Shown: positions 33,161 through 40,820 of the stretch, piece by piece
How the letters are laid out: each line of letters begins with the position of its first letter
How positions within the stretch are numbered: the first letter of the stretch is position 1
Source of the DNA: Piscinibacter defluvii
GTDB lineage: Bacteria > Pseudomonadota > Gammaproteobacteria > Burkholderiales > Burkholderiaceae_C
Length of the DNA: 40,820 nt
NCBI RefSeq assembly: GCF_004011805.1
Contig: NZ_RCHJ01000034.1
Coordinates: 1 to 40,820, forward strand
Direction: 5' to 3'
Notes under the pieces: generated by a model
Seen by the model: only the letters and a program-made list of their open reading frames with translations
Databases searched by the model: none
What the model was told of the DNA's origin: nothing
Position numbers and translations under genes: made by a program

Positions 33161-33352
33161 ATGAACGCGCCCGACCCGACCTTCCGCCCGCTCGACCCGG
33201 GCCGCATCAACCCGATGGACCCGACCGAGATGGCCTGGTGGTGCCGCCAGCTCGGCTGCAGCCTCGACGAACTGAACACCGCCATCGAACGCGCCGGCGA
33301 GCATGTCAGCGCGGTGCGTGCCGCACTGCAGCAGGGGCGCGCCGGCGCCTGA
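33161..33352 (+). CDS. Small DUF3606-like protein
   Basis: A 63-residue protein with INPMDPTEMAWWCRQLGCSLDELNTAIERAG, close to the DUF3606 family (a short helix-turn-helix-like fold). Function unknown. ATG 33161 follows AGGAGCCCCGCG, a usable Shine-Dalgarno. It ends at 33352, immediately next to the stop codon of the convergent P-type ATPase at 33353. Confidence 0.8.
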   Translation: MNAPDPTFRPLDPGRINPMDPTEMAWWCRQLGCSLDELNTAIERAGEHVSAVRAALQQGRAGA

Positions 33353-35950
33353 TCAGCGGCGCCGCCAGGCCTTCTCGATCTCCACCGCCACGAACACCAG
33401 CGCCGCTGCGGCGAGGCAGATCGCCAGTTCGGCGGCGCCGAGCGCCTCGGTGCGGAACACCGGCTGCAGCCCCGGCAGGTAGACCACCGCCAGCTGCAGC
33501 ACGAAGGTGAGCGCCACCGCGCCGGTCAGCGCCAGGTTGCTGCGCAGTCCCTGCGCGAACAGCGACTGCGTCTCGGAGCGGATCGCCAGCACGTGGGCCA
33601 TCTGCGCCAGCGTCAGCACGGTGAACACCATGGTCTGGCCATGCGCACCGGCCTCGATCGCCCAGGCCTGCACGCCCAGGCACAGCCCGCCGATCAGCAG
33701 CCCGACCCACAGCGTGTGCTGCCACAGCCCGCCGGCGAACACGCTCTCGCCGGCCGGCCGCGGCGGGCGCTGCATCACGCCGGGTTCGGCCGGCTCGGCA
33801 GCCAGCGCCAGGCCGGGCAGGCCGTCGGTCACCAGGTTGACCCACAGGATGTGGATCGGCAGCAGCGGGATCGGCAGGCCCAGCAGCGGGGCCAGGAACA
33901 GCGTCCAGATCTCGCCCGAGTTGCCGGTCATCGCGTAGCGCACGAACTTGCGCACGTTGTCGAAGATGCGCCGGCCCTCGCGCACCGCGGCCACGATGGT
34001 GGCGAAATGGTCGTCCAGCAGCACCAGGCCGGCGGCCTCGCGCGCGACGTCGGTGCCGCCCGCGCCCATCGCGATGCCGATGTCGGCGCGCTTGAGCGCC
34101 GGCGCGTCGTTGACGCCGTCGCCGGTCATCGCGACGAAGCCGCCGAGCGACTGCAGCGCGGCGACGATGCGGATCTTCTGCGCCGGGTCGACACGAGCGT
34201 AGACACGCGTCGTGTGCACCCGCAGCGCGAGCGCATCGTCGTCCAGCGTGGCCAGCTCCGGGCCGGTGAGCACGCCGTCCTCGCCCGGGGCGAGGATGCC
34301 GAGCTCGCGGGCGATCGCCCGCGCGGTGGCCGGGTGGTCGCCGGTGATCATCACCACCGCGATGCCGGCGCTGCGGCACTCGGCCACCGCGGCGGCGGCC
34401 TCCGGGCGCGGCGGGTCGGCCAGGCCCACCAGGCCGAGCAGCGTGAGCCCGCGTTCGGCCTCGTCGGCCTCGAGGGCCGAGGGGTCGTGGTCGAAGCTGC
34501 GCTGCGCCAGCGCCAGCACGCGCAGGCCCTGCGCCGCGAGCGCGGCCGCCGCCTGCAGCGCCTCGGCCGCTTCGAGCGGCTGCTCGCCCGCGGCGCCGGC
34601 CACCTGCGTGCAGCGCGGCAGCAGCGTCTCGGGCGCACCCTTGCACAGCAGCGTCCAGGCCTCGCCGTCGCGGTGCAGCGTGCTCATGCGCTTGCGCCCG
34701 GCGTCGAACGGCCATTCGTGCAGGCGCGGCACGGCGCGCTTCAACGCGGGTGCGTCCAGGCCGGCGGCAGCGGCCGCCTCGGCCAGCGCGGTCTCGGTCG
34801 GGTCGCCGATCCAGGCGCCGGCCGCGCCCGGGCGGGCATCGTTGCAGCGCAGCGCGGCACTCCACAGCGTGGCCGCGGGCAGCGCGTGCCAGCACTGCGC
34901 GGCGCGCACCTGCATGCGGTTCTGGGTCAAGGTCCCGGTCTTGTCGGAGCAGATCACGTCGACCGAGCCGAGTGTCTCGACCGTGGGCAGCCGGCGCACC
35001 AGCGCGCGGTGCTGCGCCATGCGGCGCGCGCCGAGCGCCAGCAGCACCGTCACCACCGCCGGCAGCGCCTCGGGGATGGCGGCCACCGCGAGGCTGATGC
35101 CGGTCAGCGCCATCAGCAGCAGCGGCTCGCCGCGCAGCACGCCGATGGCGAAGATCAGCACGCAGATCGCGATCACCACCAGCGAGAGGCGCCGGCCGAA
35201 CGCGGCCAGGCGGCGCTGCAGCGGCGTGCTGCGGGTGCCGGTGTCGCGCAGCAGCGTGGCCACCTGGCCGAGCTCGGTATGCACGCCGGTGGCCACCACC
35301 AGGCCGGCGGCGCGGCCGTGGGTCACCAGCGTGCCCTTGAAGGCCATGTTGGCGCGGTCGCCCAGCGGGTGCTCGCCGTCCGGCAGTGCCTCGAGGTGGC
35401 GCACGTGCTTGTCGGCCGCGACCGATTCGCCGGTCAGCGCCGATTCGTCCACGCGCAGCTGCGCCACCTGGTGCAGGCGCAGGTCGGCCGGCACCAGGTT
35501 GCCGGCCTCCAGCAGCACCACGTCGCCCGGCACCAGCTGCTCGCTGTCCACCGATTGCGCCTGGCCGCCGCGCCGCACCGTGGCCTGCGGCGCGGCCAAC
35601 GCCTGCAGGGCCTGCAGCGCGCGGTCGGCGCGCCACTCCTGCAGCACGCCGATGCCGGCGTTCAGCAGCACGATCACCACGATGGCCAGCGTGTCGGCCA
35701 GCTCGCCGATCAGGCCCGACAGCAGCGCCGCGCCGATCAGCACCAGGATCATCACGTCGCGGAACTGGTCGAGCACACGCGCGGCCAGCGTGCGCGGCGC
35801 CGGTTCGGGCAGGCGGTTCGCCCCGTGGCGCGCGCGGCGCGCCTCGACCTCGTGCTCGGGCAGCCCCTGCGCCGGGTCGACCGCCAGGTGCCCGGCCACC
35901 GTGTCGGCGCTGTGCAGGTGGGCGCGCTCGGCGATGCCGGGGTCGGACAA
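33353..35950 (-). CDS. P2A-type cation-transporting ATPase (calcium-pump-like)
   Basis: An 865-residue P-type ATPase: N-terminal cation-ATPase domain (HLHSADTVAGHLAVDPAQGL), actuator with TGES, phosphorylation motif CSDKTGTLTQNRM, and GDGVNDAPALKRADIGIAMG at the hinge. Transmembrane helix 4 has PEALPAVVT and helix 6 NLVTDGLPGLALA, as in SERCA/PacL calcium pumps; other P2 ions remain possible. The start is TTG at 35950, lying after GAGAAGG with 8 bases between and 2 bases downstream of the adaptor's stop (35953). The frame is open upstream inside the adaptor gene, but that part is not ATPase-like. Operon with the ABC exporter genes; why a cation pump is there is unclear. Confidence 0.88.
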   Translation of the reverse strand: MSDPGIAERAHLHSADTVAGHLAVDPAQGLPEHEVEARRARHGANRLPEPAPRTLAARVLDQFRDVMILVLIGAALLSGLIGELADTLAIVVIVLLNAGIGVLQEWRADRALQALQALAAPQATVRRGGQAQSVDSEQLVPGDVVLLEAGNLVPADLRLHQVAQLRVDESALTGESVAADKHVRHLEALPDGEHPLGDRANMAFKGTLVTHGRAAGLVVATGVHTELGQVATLLRDTGTRSTPLQRRLAAFGRRLSLVVIAICVLIFAIGVLRGEPLLLMALTGISLAVAAIPEALPAVVTVLLALGARRMAQHRALVRRLPTVETLGSVDVICSDKTGTLTQNRMQVRAAQCWHALPAATLWSAALRCNDARPGAAGAWIGDPTETALAEAAAAAGLDAPALKRAVPRLHEWPFDAGRKRMSTLHRDGEAWTLLCKGAPETLLPRCTQVAGAAGEQPLEAAEALQAAAALAAQGLRVLALAQRSFDHDPSALEADEAERGLTLLGLVGLADPPRPEAAAAVAECRSAGIAVVMITGDHPATARAIARELGILAPGEDGVLTGPELATLDDDALALRVHTTRVYARVDPAQKIRIVAALQSLGGFVAMTGDGVNDAPALKRADIGIAMGAGGTDVAREAAGLVLLDDHFATIVAAVREGRRIFDNVRKFVRYAMTGNSGEIWTLFLAPLLGLPIPLLPIHILWVNLVTDGLPGLALAAEPAEPGVMQRPPRPAGESVFAGGLWQHTLWVGLLIGGLCLGVQAWAIEAGAHGQTMVFTVLTLAQMAHVLAIRSETQSLFAQGLRSNLALTGAVALTFVLQLAVVYLPGLQPVFRTEALGAAELAICLAAAALVFVAVEIEKAWRRR

Positions 35951-35952
35951 GC

Positions 35953-37167
35953 TCAGACCCTTCTCACCTTGACCCGCACGCCGTCGTGGACCGCACTGCC
36001 GGGGTAGACGATCACCGTGGCGCCGGCCGCCAGGCCGCTGCGCACCCAGGCCTGGCTGGCGTTGCGCGCGCCGATCTGCACCGGGCGCAGCCGGGCCCGG
36101 CCGTCCTCCACCACGAACACGCCCATGCCGCCGGGGACGCCGTCGTCGGCGGCGGGCAGCGGGAACACCGCGCTGACCGGCACCTGCAGCGCCTCGGCCA
36201 GCGCCAGGGTCACGACCCGCACGCCGACGCGGTAGCCGTCGCCGAGCGCGCGCCACTGTTCCGGCGGGCTGGTCAGGTCGATCAGCACGCGCACGCGCTG
36301 CTCCTCGACGCCGAGCGCCGAGACCTTGGTGAACGCGCCCGGCTCGACCAGCCGCACGCGGCCCTGCAGCGTGCCGTTGCCGCCCCAGCGCTCGATCAGC
36401 ACCGGGCTGCCGGGGACGGCCTGCAGCGCGTCGGTGGTGAGCAGCTCGGCCACCACCTCCAGCCGGGTGGTGTCGCCCAGCTCGACCAGCGGCGTGCCCA
36501 GCGCCACCGCGCCCTCGCTGCCCTGCACCACGCGCAGCACCCGGCCGGCCACCGGGGCGCTGACGACGAAGCCGCGCGCCGCACCCGGCCGGCCCTGCAC
36601 CGCGGCGAGCGCGGCGCGCGCCTGCTCGATGCCGTGTTCGGCGGCGTGCAGCTCCTCGGTGGCCGCGTCGAGCTCCTTCTGCGCCGCCTGGGCCGCCAGG
36701 CGGTCGGTGTCGAGCTTGGTGTCGGCCACGTAACCCTGCCTGGCGAGCTGCTCGCTGCGCTGCACCTCGTTGCGGGCGCGTTGCAGCGCCACCTTCGCAC
36801 CCTCCAGCCGCGCCACGGCACGCTGCCGCTGCGCCTGGGCGATCTCCACCTGCAGCACCTGCTCGCGCCGCGTGCGTTCGTCCAGCAGCGGCGCGAGCAC
36901 CGGCGTCAGCGTCGCGATCGGCGCGCCGGCCTCGACCGCGTCGCCCTCGCGCAGCGCGATGCGGCCCACCAGCCCGGCCAGCGGCGCGGAGACCACGTAG
37001 CGGTCGCGCAGGCGGGTCTTGCCGTCCTCGTCGACGCTGGTCTGGAACGCGCCGCTGCGCGCCTGCGCCACCTCCACCTCCACCGGCCGCGGCGCGAAGG
37101 CCCAGGCCAGCGCGGCGCCGATCAGCAGCAGCGCGGCGCCGCCGCCCAGCCAGGTGCTCGTCTTCAT
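35953..37167 (-). CDS. HlyD-type periplasmic adaptor (DevB/MacA-like)
   Basis: A 404-residue membrane fusion protein: one N-terminal signal anchor (LGGGAALLLIGAALAWAF, about 7-24), lipoyl halves around about 60-90 and 195-225, a coiled-coil hairpin rich in Ala/Gln/Glu/Arg (about 95-185), and a beta-barrel. It links an inner-membrane transporter to an outer-membrane channel. It starts 4 bases after the permease stop (TGA-TTCG-ATG), so the two belong together. The outer-membrane component is not in the window. Confidence 0.92.
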   Translation of the reverse strand: MKTSTWLGGGAALLLIGAALAWAFAPRPVEVEVAQARSGAFQTSVDEDGKTRLRDRYVVSAPLAGLVGRIALREGDAVEAGAPIATLTPVLAPLLDERTRREQVLQVEIAQAQRQRAVARLEGAKVALQRARNEVQRSEQLARQGYVADTKLDTDRLAAQAAQKELDAATEELHAAEHGIEQARAALAAVQGRPGAARGFVVSAPVAGRVLRVVQGSEGAVALGTPLVELGDTTRLEVVAELLTTDALQAVPGSPVLIERWGGNGTLQGRVRLVEPGAFTKVSALGVEEQRVRVLIDLTSPPEQWRALGDGYRVGVRVVTLALAEALQVPVSAVFPLPAADDGVPGGMGVFVVEDGRARLRPVQIGARNASQAWVRSGLAAGATVIVYPGSAVHDGVRVKVRRV

Positions 37168-37171
37168 CGAA

Positions 37172-39535
37172 TCACTCCCTCGTCTTCAGGACCGCCACCA
37201 GGTCGAGGCGGTCGATGCGCCGGCGCACGATCAGCGCGCTGGCCAGGCCGGCGACGAGCACGACGATCGTCGCCCACGCGTAGGTGCGCGCGCGGATCAC
37301 CGCCGGAAAGAAGAACTGGTCGGACTGCAGCAGCGTGGTGATCAGGTGCGTCAGCCCCCAGCCCAGCGCCATGCCCAGCGGCAGCGCCAGCGCGATCACC
37401 AGCGCCAGCTCGCCCAGCAGCAGCGCCGAGACCTCCGCGCGCGTGAAGCCGAGCACGCGCAGCGAGGCCAGCTCCCAGCCGCGCTCGGCCAGTGCGATGC
37501 GCGCGTTGTTGTAGACCACGCCGACCGCAATCACCGTCGCGAAGGCGGTCAGGATGGTGCTCATGATGCGCACGTTGCGCGCGCTGATCTCCTCCATGTT
37601 GCGCAGCATGGTCGCCTTGCTGAAGGCGCCGGCGATGCGCGGCTGCTGCTGGCTGGCGGCCAGGAAACGATCCTCGCTGCCGGGCTCGAGGCCGAGCACG
37701 TAGCCGCTCGAGAGATCGCCGTCGCCGAGCAGGCGGTTCAGCGTCTCGCGGTCCATGTAGGCGTTCAGCCCCATCATCTCGCGCACCGTCGCGCCGACCG
37801 GCAGCGCGAGCGTGCGCGCACGGCCCTCGAGCACCTCGACCAGCACCGTCTCGCCCACCTGCACGCCGAGCTTGGCAGCGAGCCGGTCGGTCAGCACCAG
37901 GCCGCGGCCCTCGAGCAGGGTCTCGCGGTTGTCGGCGTCGATCACGCGGTACAGCTCGGCGCGGCCGGCGTAGCCGCGGATCAGGCTGCGCTCGCGGCGC
38001 GCGCCGTGGATCAGGTTGACCGGCACGAAGCGCGTCGACTCCACCTGCACCACGCCGGGCAGGCGCGCGAAGGCATGGCGCATCGCGTCGTCGCCCGGCT
38101 CGATCAGCCAGACCGCCACGTCGCTGCGCATCGCGACGCGGAACTGCGAGTCGACGATCACCTCGATCGCGTCGCGGAAGAAGTTGCCCAGCACGACGAT
38201 GGCCACCGCCGCGGCCACGCCGCCGATCGACAGCGCGCTGCGCAGCGGCCGGCGCTCCATGTTGCGCACGATCATGCGCAGCGCCGGCGGCATGGCCTGG
38301 ATGCCGAGCCGCTCGGCCAGCGTGCGGCGGTACTGGCCGGGCGCGGGCGGGCGCATCGCCTCGGCCGGGGCGAGCCGCACCGTCGCGAGGATGGCGTTGA
38401 GCGTGCCCAGCACCGCGGTGGCGACGGTGATCGCCGCGCTGGTCACGACCAGCTGCGGCGCGATGCGGTGCTCGAAGCTCGGGAAGTGGAAGAACTCGGC
38501 ATACAGCCCGGTGAACATCGTGCCGAGCCGGTCGCCCAGCAGCAGCCCGAGCAGCAGGCCGACCGAGACGATCACCAGCACCATCTCGAGGTAGTGCTGG
38601 CCGATGCGCCGGTTCGGGTAGCCCAGCGCCTTCAGCGCGGCGATCTGCTCGCGCTGCGTCGCGATCAGGCGCGCCACCACCACGTTGAGCAGGAAGGCCG
38701 CCACGCCGAGGAAGATCGCCGGCAGCACGGTGCCGAGCACACGCTGCTCCTTGATCTCGTTGTCGAGCATGGCGTGCGAGGTCTGCTCGGCGCGGCCGTT
38801 GACGGTGCGCCCGCCGTAGCGCTCCAGCGTGCGGCCGAGCGCGTCGATCGCCGCGGTCTCCGAGGCGCCGGGTGCCAGCCGCACGGCGACGCGGTTGAAC
38901 GCGCCGCGCATGTCGTAGGCCGCGGCGAGCGCCTCCTGGTCGAGCCAGAACACGCCGAAGCCGCGCTGGTCTGGCATGCCCCACAGCCCGGCGAAGATGA
39001 ACTCGGGCGAGAGCGCGGTGCCGACCACGCGCAGCGTGCGCTGCCGGCCGTTGACCAGCGCGCGCAGTTCGGCGCCGGGCTTCAGGCCGCGCGCCTGGGC
39101 GAAGCCCTCGGAGGCCAGCACCTCGAGCGTGCCGTCGCTGCGGCCCGCGGCCAGCATGCGCCCGCCGCTGAGCGTCACGCGGTTCAGCGAGCGCGGCCGG
39201 CGCAGGTCCAGCCCGATCAGCTGGCCGATGATGGGGTCGGCGCTGCCCGGCATCTGCACCCGCACCACCTGCTCGATGCTGGTCTGCACCTCGGCCACGC
39301 CGGGCAGCGCGCGCAGCGGCTCGATCAGCGCGTCGGGTGCGCGCTTGACGCTGGCGAACACGTCGGCGAAGCGGCCGTCGGCGTAGAAGCGGTCGCGTGC
39401 CAGGGCCAGCGAGTCGACCGCCGACAGGCTGGTCAGGAAGCCGCCGATGCCGCTGGCCACCACCAGCGCGATCGTCAGCGCCTGGCTCCACATCAGGCGC
39501 AGGTCGCGCAGCAGCTTGCGGTCGAGGGCCTTCAT
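37172..39535 (-). CDS. ABC transporter permease with two FtsX-type halves
   Basis: A 787-residue protein with a membrane anchor (about 17-38), a large periplasmic segment, and two FtsX/MacB permease regions (four helices each, around 260-400 and 650-780). It is the transmembrane part of a MacB/DevC-type system in a two-domain single chain. The ATG at 39535 shares a base with the ATPase stop (TGATG), indicating coupling. Confidence 0.92.
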   Translation of the reverse strand: MKALDRKLLRDLRLMWSQALTIALVVASGIGGFLTSLSAVDSLALARDRFYADGRFADVFASVKRAPDALIEPLRALPGVAEVQTSIEQVVRVQMPGSADPIIGQLIGLDLRRPRSLNRVTLSGGRMLAAGRSDGTLEVLASEGFAQARGLKPGAELRALVNGRQRTLRVVGTALSPEFIFAGLWGMPDQRGFGVFWLDQEALAAAYDMRGAFNRVAVRLAPGASETAAIDALGRTLERYGGRTVNGRAEQTSHAMLDNEIKEQRVLGTVLPAIFLGVAAFLLNVVVARLIATQREQIAALKALGYPNRRIGQHYLEMVLVIVSVGLLLGLLLGDRLGTMFTGLYAEFFHFPSFEHRIAPQLVVTSAAITVATAVLGTLNAILATVRLAPAEAMRPPAPGQYRRTLAERLGIQAMPPALRMIVRNMERRPLRSALSIGGVAAAVAIVVLGNFFRDAIEVIVDSQFRVAMRSDVAVWLIEPGDDAMRHAFARLPGVVQVESTRFVPVNLIHGARRERSLIRGYAGRAELYRVIDADNRETLLEGRGLVLTDRLAAKLGVQVGETVLVEVLEGRARTLALPVGATVREMMGLNAYMDRETLNRLLGDGDLSSGYVLGLEPGSEDRFLAASQQQPRIAGAFSKATMLRNMEEISARNVRIMSTILTAFATVIAVGVVYNNARIALAERGWELASLRVLGFTRAEVSALLLGELALVIALALPLGMALGWGLTHLITTLLQSDQFFFPAVIRARTYAWATIVVLVAGLASALIVRRRIDRLDLVAVLKTRE

Positions 39536-40263
39536 CACCACGTGAGCTCGGAAGGGCTGATGCGGTGCGCGTTCCTGTCGATGCGCTGCACCCGCCCGTC
39601 GCCGAGGTGGATCACGCGGTCGGCCATGCCGGCGATCGCGGCGTTGTGCGTGATCACCACCGCGGTGGTGCCGAGCTCGCGGTTGATGCGTTCGATGACC
39701 TCGAGCACCAGCTTGCCGGTCTGGTAGTCGAGCGCGCCGGTCGGCTCGTCGCACAGCAGCACCTGCGGGCGCTTGGCGATGGCGCGGGCGATCGCCACGC
39801 GCTGCTGCTCGCCGCCGCTGAGCTGGGCCGGGAAATGGTCGCGCCGCGGCGTCAGGCCGACCAAGTCGACCGCCTCGTCCACCGGCATCGGGTCGGCGAC
39901 GATGTCGGTGACCAGGGCGACGTTCTCGCGCACCGTCAGGCTCGGGATCAGGTTGTAGAACTGGAACACGAAGCCGACATGCTCGCGCCGGTAGGTGGTC
40001 AGCTCGGTCTCGGAGGCGCCGGTCAGGCGGTGGTCGCCGAAGCTGACCTCGCCGGCACTGGGGGTGTCCAGGCCGCCGAGGATGTTCAGCAGCGTCGACT
40101 TGCCGCTGCCCGAGGGGCCGAGCAGCACGACGAACTCGCCCCGGCCGATCTCCAGGTCGACCTCGCGCAGTGCGTGCACCTCGACCTCGCCGGTGCGGTA
40201 GACCTTGGCGAGGCCGCGGGCGCGGAAGACCGGCTCGTGGCCGGCAGCGGGGGCGGCATCCAT
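39535..40263 (-). CDS. ABC transporter ATP-binding protein (MacB/LolD-like)
   Basis: A 242-residue ATPase: Walker [11 protein letters not shown]-loop [13 protein letters not shown], signature [16 protein letters not shown], Walker [13 protein letters not shown], His-loop VVITHN. It belongs to the MacB/LolD/DevA-type group that powers lipoprotein or macrolide-like exporters. ATG 40263 is preferred ([11 protein letters not shown]); the frame extends to 40299. The substrate is unknown. First gene of a four-gene minus-strand operon. Confidence 0.93.
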   Translation of the reverse strand: MDAAPAAGHEPVFRARGLAKVYRTGEVEVHALREVDLEIGRGEFVVLLGPSGSGKSTLLNILGGLDTPSAGEVSFGDHRLTGASETELTTYRREHVGFVFQFYNLIPSLTVRENVALVTDIVADPMPVDEAVDLVGLTPRRDHFPAQLSGGEQQRVAIARAIAKRPQVLLCDEPTGALDYQTGKLVLEVIERINRELGTTAVVITHNAAIAGMADRVIHLGDGRVQRIDRNAHRISPSELTW

Positions 40264-40396
40264 GGGAAGTCTCGACGCGGATTCTGCGCAACACGACACG
40301 GCAATCGATGACGGACGTCAAGCGGTGCAGCGAGCACGCTGCCGGGGTGTGCTGCGACAATGGTTTGCTGATTTCTGACTGCGCCGCTCCCGCCCG

Positions 40397-40820
40397 ATGT
40401 CCCAGGCCCCCATTCCCACCAAGACGCCGCTCGGGCAGGATGCCCTGCGCCGGCGCACCGGGGAACTGGGGCAGCGGCACCGCACCATCCTGTTCCTGAT
40501 CGACGGCCGGCGCACGCTGGCCGAGGTGCTCGGGCTGGCGCACCAGGCCGGCGCGGCGACGACCCATTTCGAGGACCTGGTGCGGCTGGGTTACGTGCAA
40601 TTGCCGGCCGAGGAGCCGCCCGCACCGCCGCCGCCCGAACTGCCCGAGCCGGCGCAGCCGCCCGCCGAGGCGCAGATCACGCACCTGGAGGTCGAGGTGC
40701 CCGCCGACGCCGCGCTGCCGGCGCCGCCGGCCGCGGCGCCGGTGCCGGCGGCCGCGCCGGTGCCCGAGGCCTGGCCGGCGTATGCCGACACGGTGCCCGC
40801 CGAGGAGCTGCCGGCGCTCG
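40397..40820 (+). CDS. Partial gene, Pro/Ala-rich hypothetical protein
   Basis: An open frame from ATG 40397 that leaves the window with at least 141 codons. Residues 1-70 (LRRRTGELGQRHRTILFLIDGRRTLAEVLGLAHQAG) look like a small helical or winged-helix domain followed by FEDLVRLGYVQLP. From about 75 it is rich in Pro, Ala and Glu. I recognise no family. It is divergent from the ABC ATPase, with 133 bases between the two starts; no certain promoter is seen there. Confidence 0.65.
   Translation, partial: MSQAPIPTKTPLGQDALRRRTGELGQRHRTILFLIDGRRTLAEVLGLAHQAGAATTHFEDLVRLGYVQLPAEEPPAPPPPELPEPAQPPAEAQITHLEVEVPADAALPAPPAAAPVPAAAPVPEAWPAYADTVPAEELPAL

Noticed and set aside
35951-36256. Upstream extension of the P-type ATPase frame inside the adaptor gene
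   Set aside because: The extra residues are an out-of-frame reading of the adaptor; ATPase homology starts after the TTG at 35950.
40264-40396. TTGACG on the minus strand (40321-40316) as promoter of the ABC operon
   Set aside because: No acceptable -10 at 16-18 bases; too weak to report as a feature.

Overview
The window is a GC-rich (codon third positions strongly G/C) chromosomal segment of a betaproteobacterium, most likely a Burkholderiales member of the Rubrivivax/Leptothrix/Methylibium type. The evidence is the replication-origin order mnmE-yidC-yidD-rnpA-rpmH | dnaA-dnaN-gyrB and the character of the proteins. The identification rests on recognition by eye; no database search was run.

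Layout. (1) 1-1741: a Tn3-family terminal inverted repeat (22-59) abuts a KefB-type antiporter gene that has lost its 5' part, followed by apt. (2) 1746-6669, minus strand: a cyclic-nucleotide-binding-domain protein, mnmE, yidC, yidD, rnpA and rpmH. (3) 6670-12294: rpmH promoter, DnaA boxes, then dnaA, dnaN and gyrB on the plus strand; the origin is very probably here. (4) 12364-13820, minus strand: an array of nine recognisable and one decayed tRNA gene (Gly, Phe, Arg, Tyr, Trp, Cys, Arg, [Ile-like], Pro, His). A boxB/boxA-like leader of the rRNA-operon type precedes it, and further upstream lie a strong hairpin and a stable-RNA-like promoter. Several of these tRNAs are structurally odd. (5) 14077-20239: a zinc-ribbon protein, then an arsenic-type operon: a cysteine-decorated MarR regulator, a fused GNAT acetyltransferase-flavoprotein monooxygenase (ArsN2-ArsO-like), an MFS exporter and a two-domain ArsA ATPase, with no arsB, arsC or arsD. 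(6) 20255-31184: a complete arx gene set for anaerobic-type arsenite oxidation. The regulators arxR, arxS and arxX are on the minus strand; arxB2, arxA, arxB, arxC, arxD and a nitroreductase-like gene are on the plus strand. A textbook sigma-54 promoter and two matching palindromes lie between the two groups. (7) 31346-33352: a TerB/DUF697-like protein, a lectin-like lipoprotein and a small DUF3606-like protein. (8) 33353-40263, minus strand: an ABC ATPase, FtsX-type permease, HlyD-type adaptor and P2A-type cation ATPase in one tight operon. A partial gene starts at 40397 and leaves the window.

How it works together. ArxX (periplasmic binding protein), ArxS (membrane kinase) and ArxR (sigma-54 activator) should sense arsenite and switch on the arx operon, whose products oxidise arsenite in the periplasm and pass electrons to the quinone pool. 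The neighbouring marR-arsN2/O-MFS-arsA operon would detoxify or export arsenicals. A respiratory arsenite-oxidation module and a separate, unusually composed resistance module therefore sit side by side, next to a divergent tRNA array close to the replication origin.

Most noteworthy points: the tRNA array with its rRNA-like leader and non-canonical tRNAs; the CC-motif MarR with two operator-like repeats; the ArsN2-ArsO fusion with a CC-rich tail; the ArsA gene with a possible ATC start and no ArsB/ArsD partner; and the Tn3-type end that has truncated the antiporter gene.
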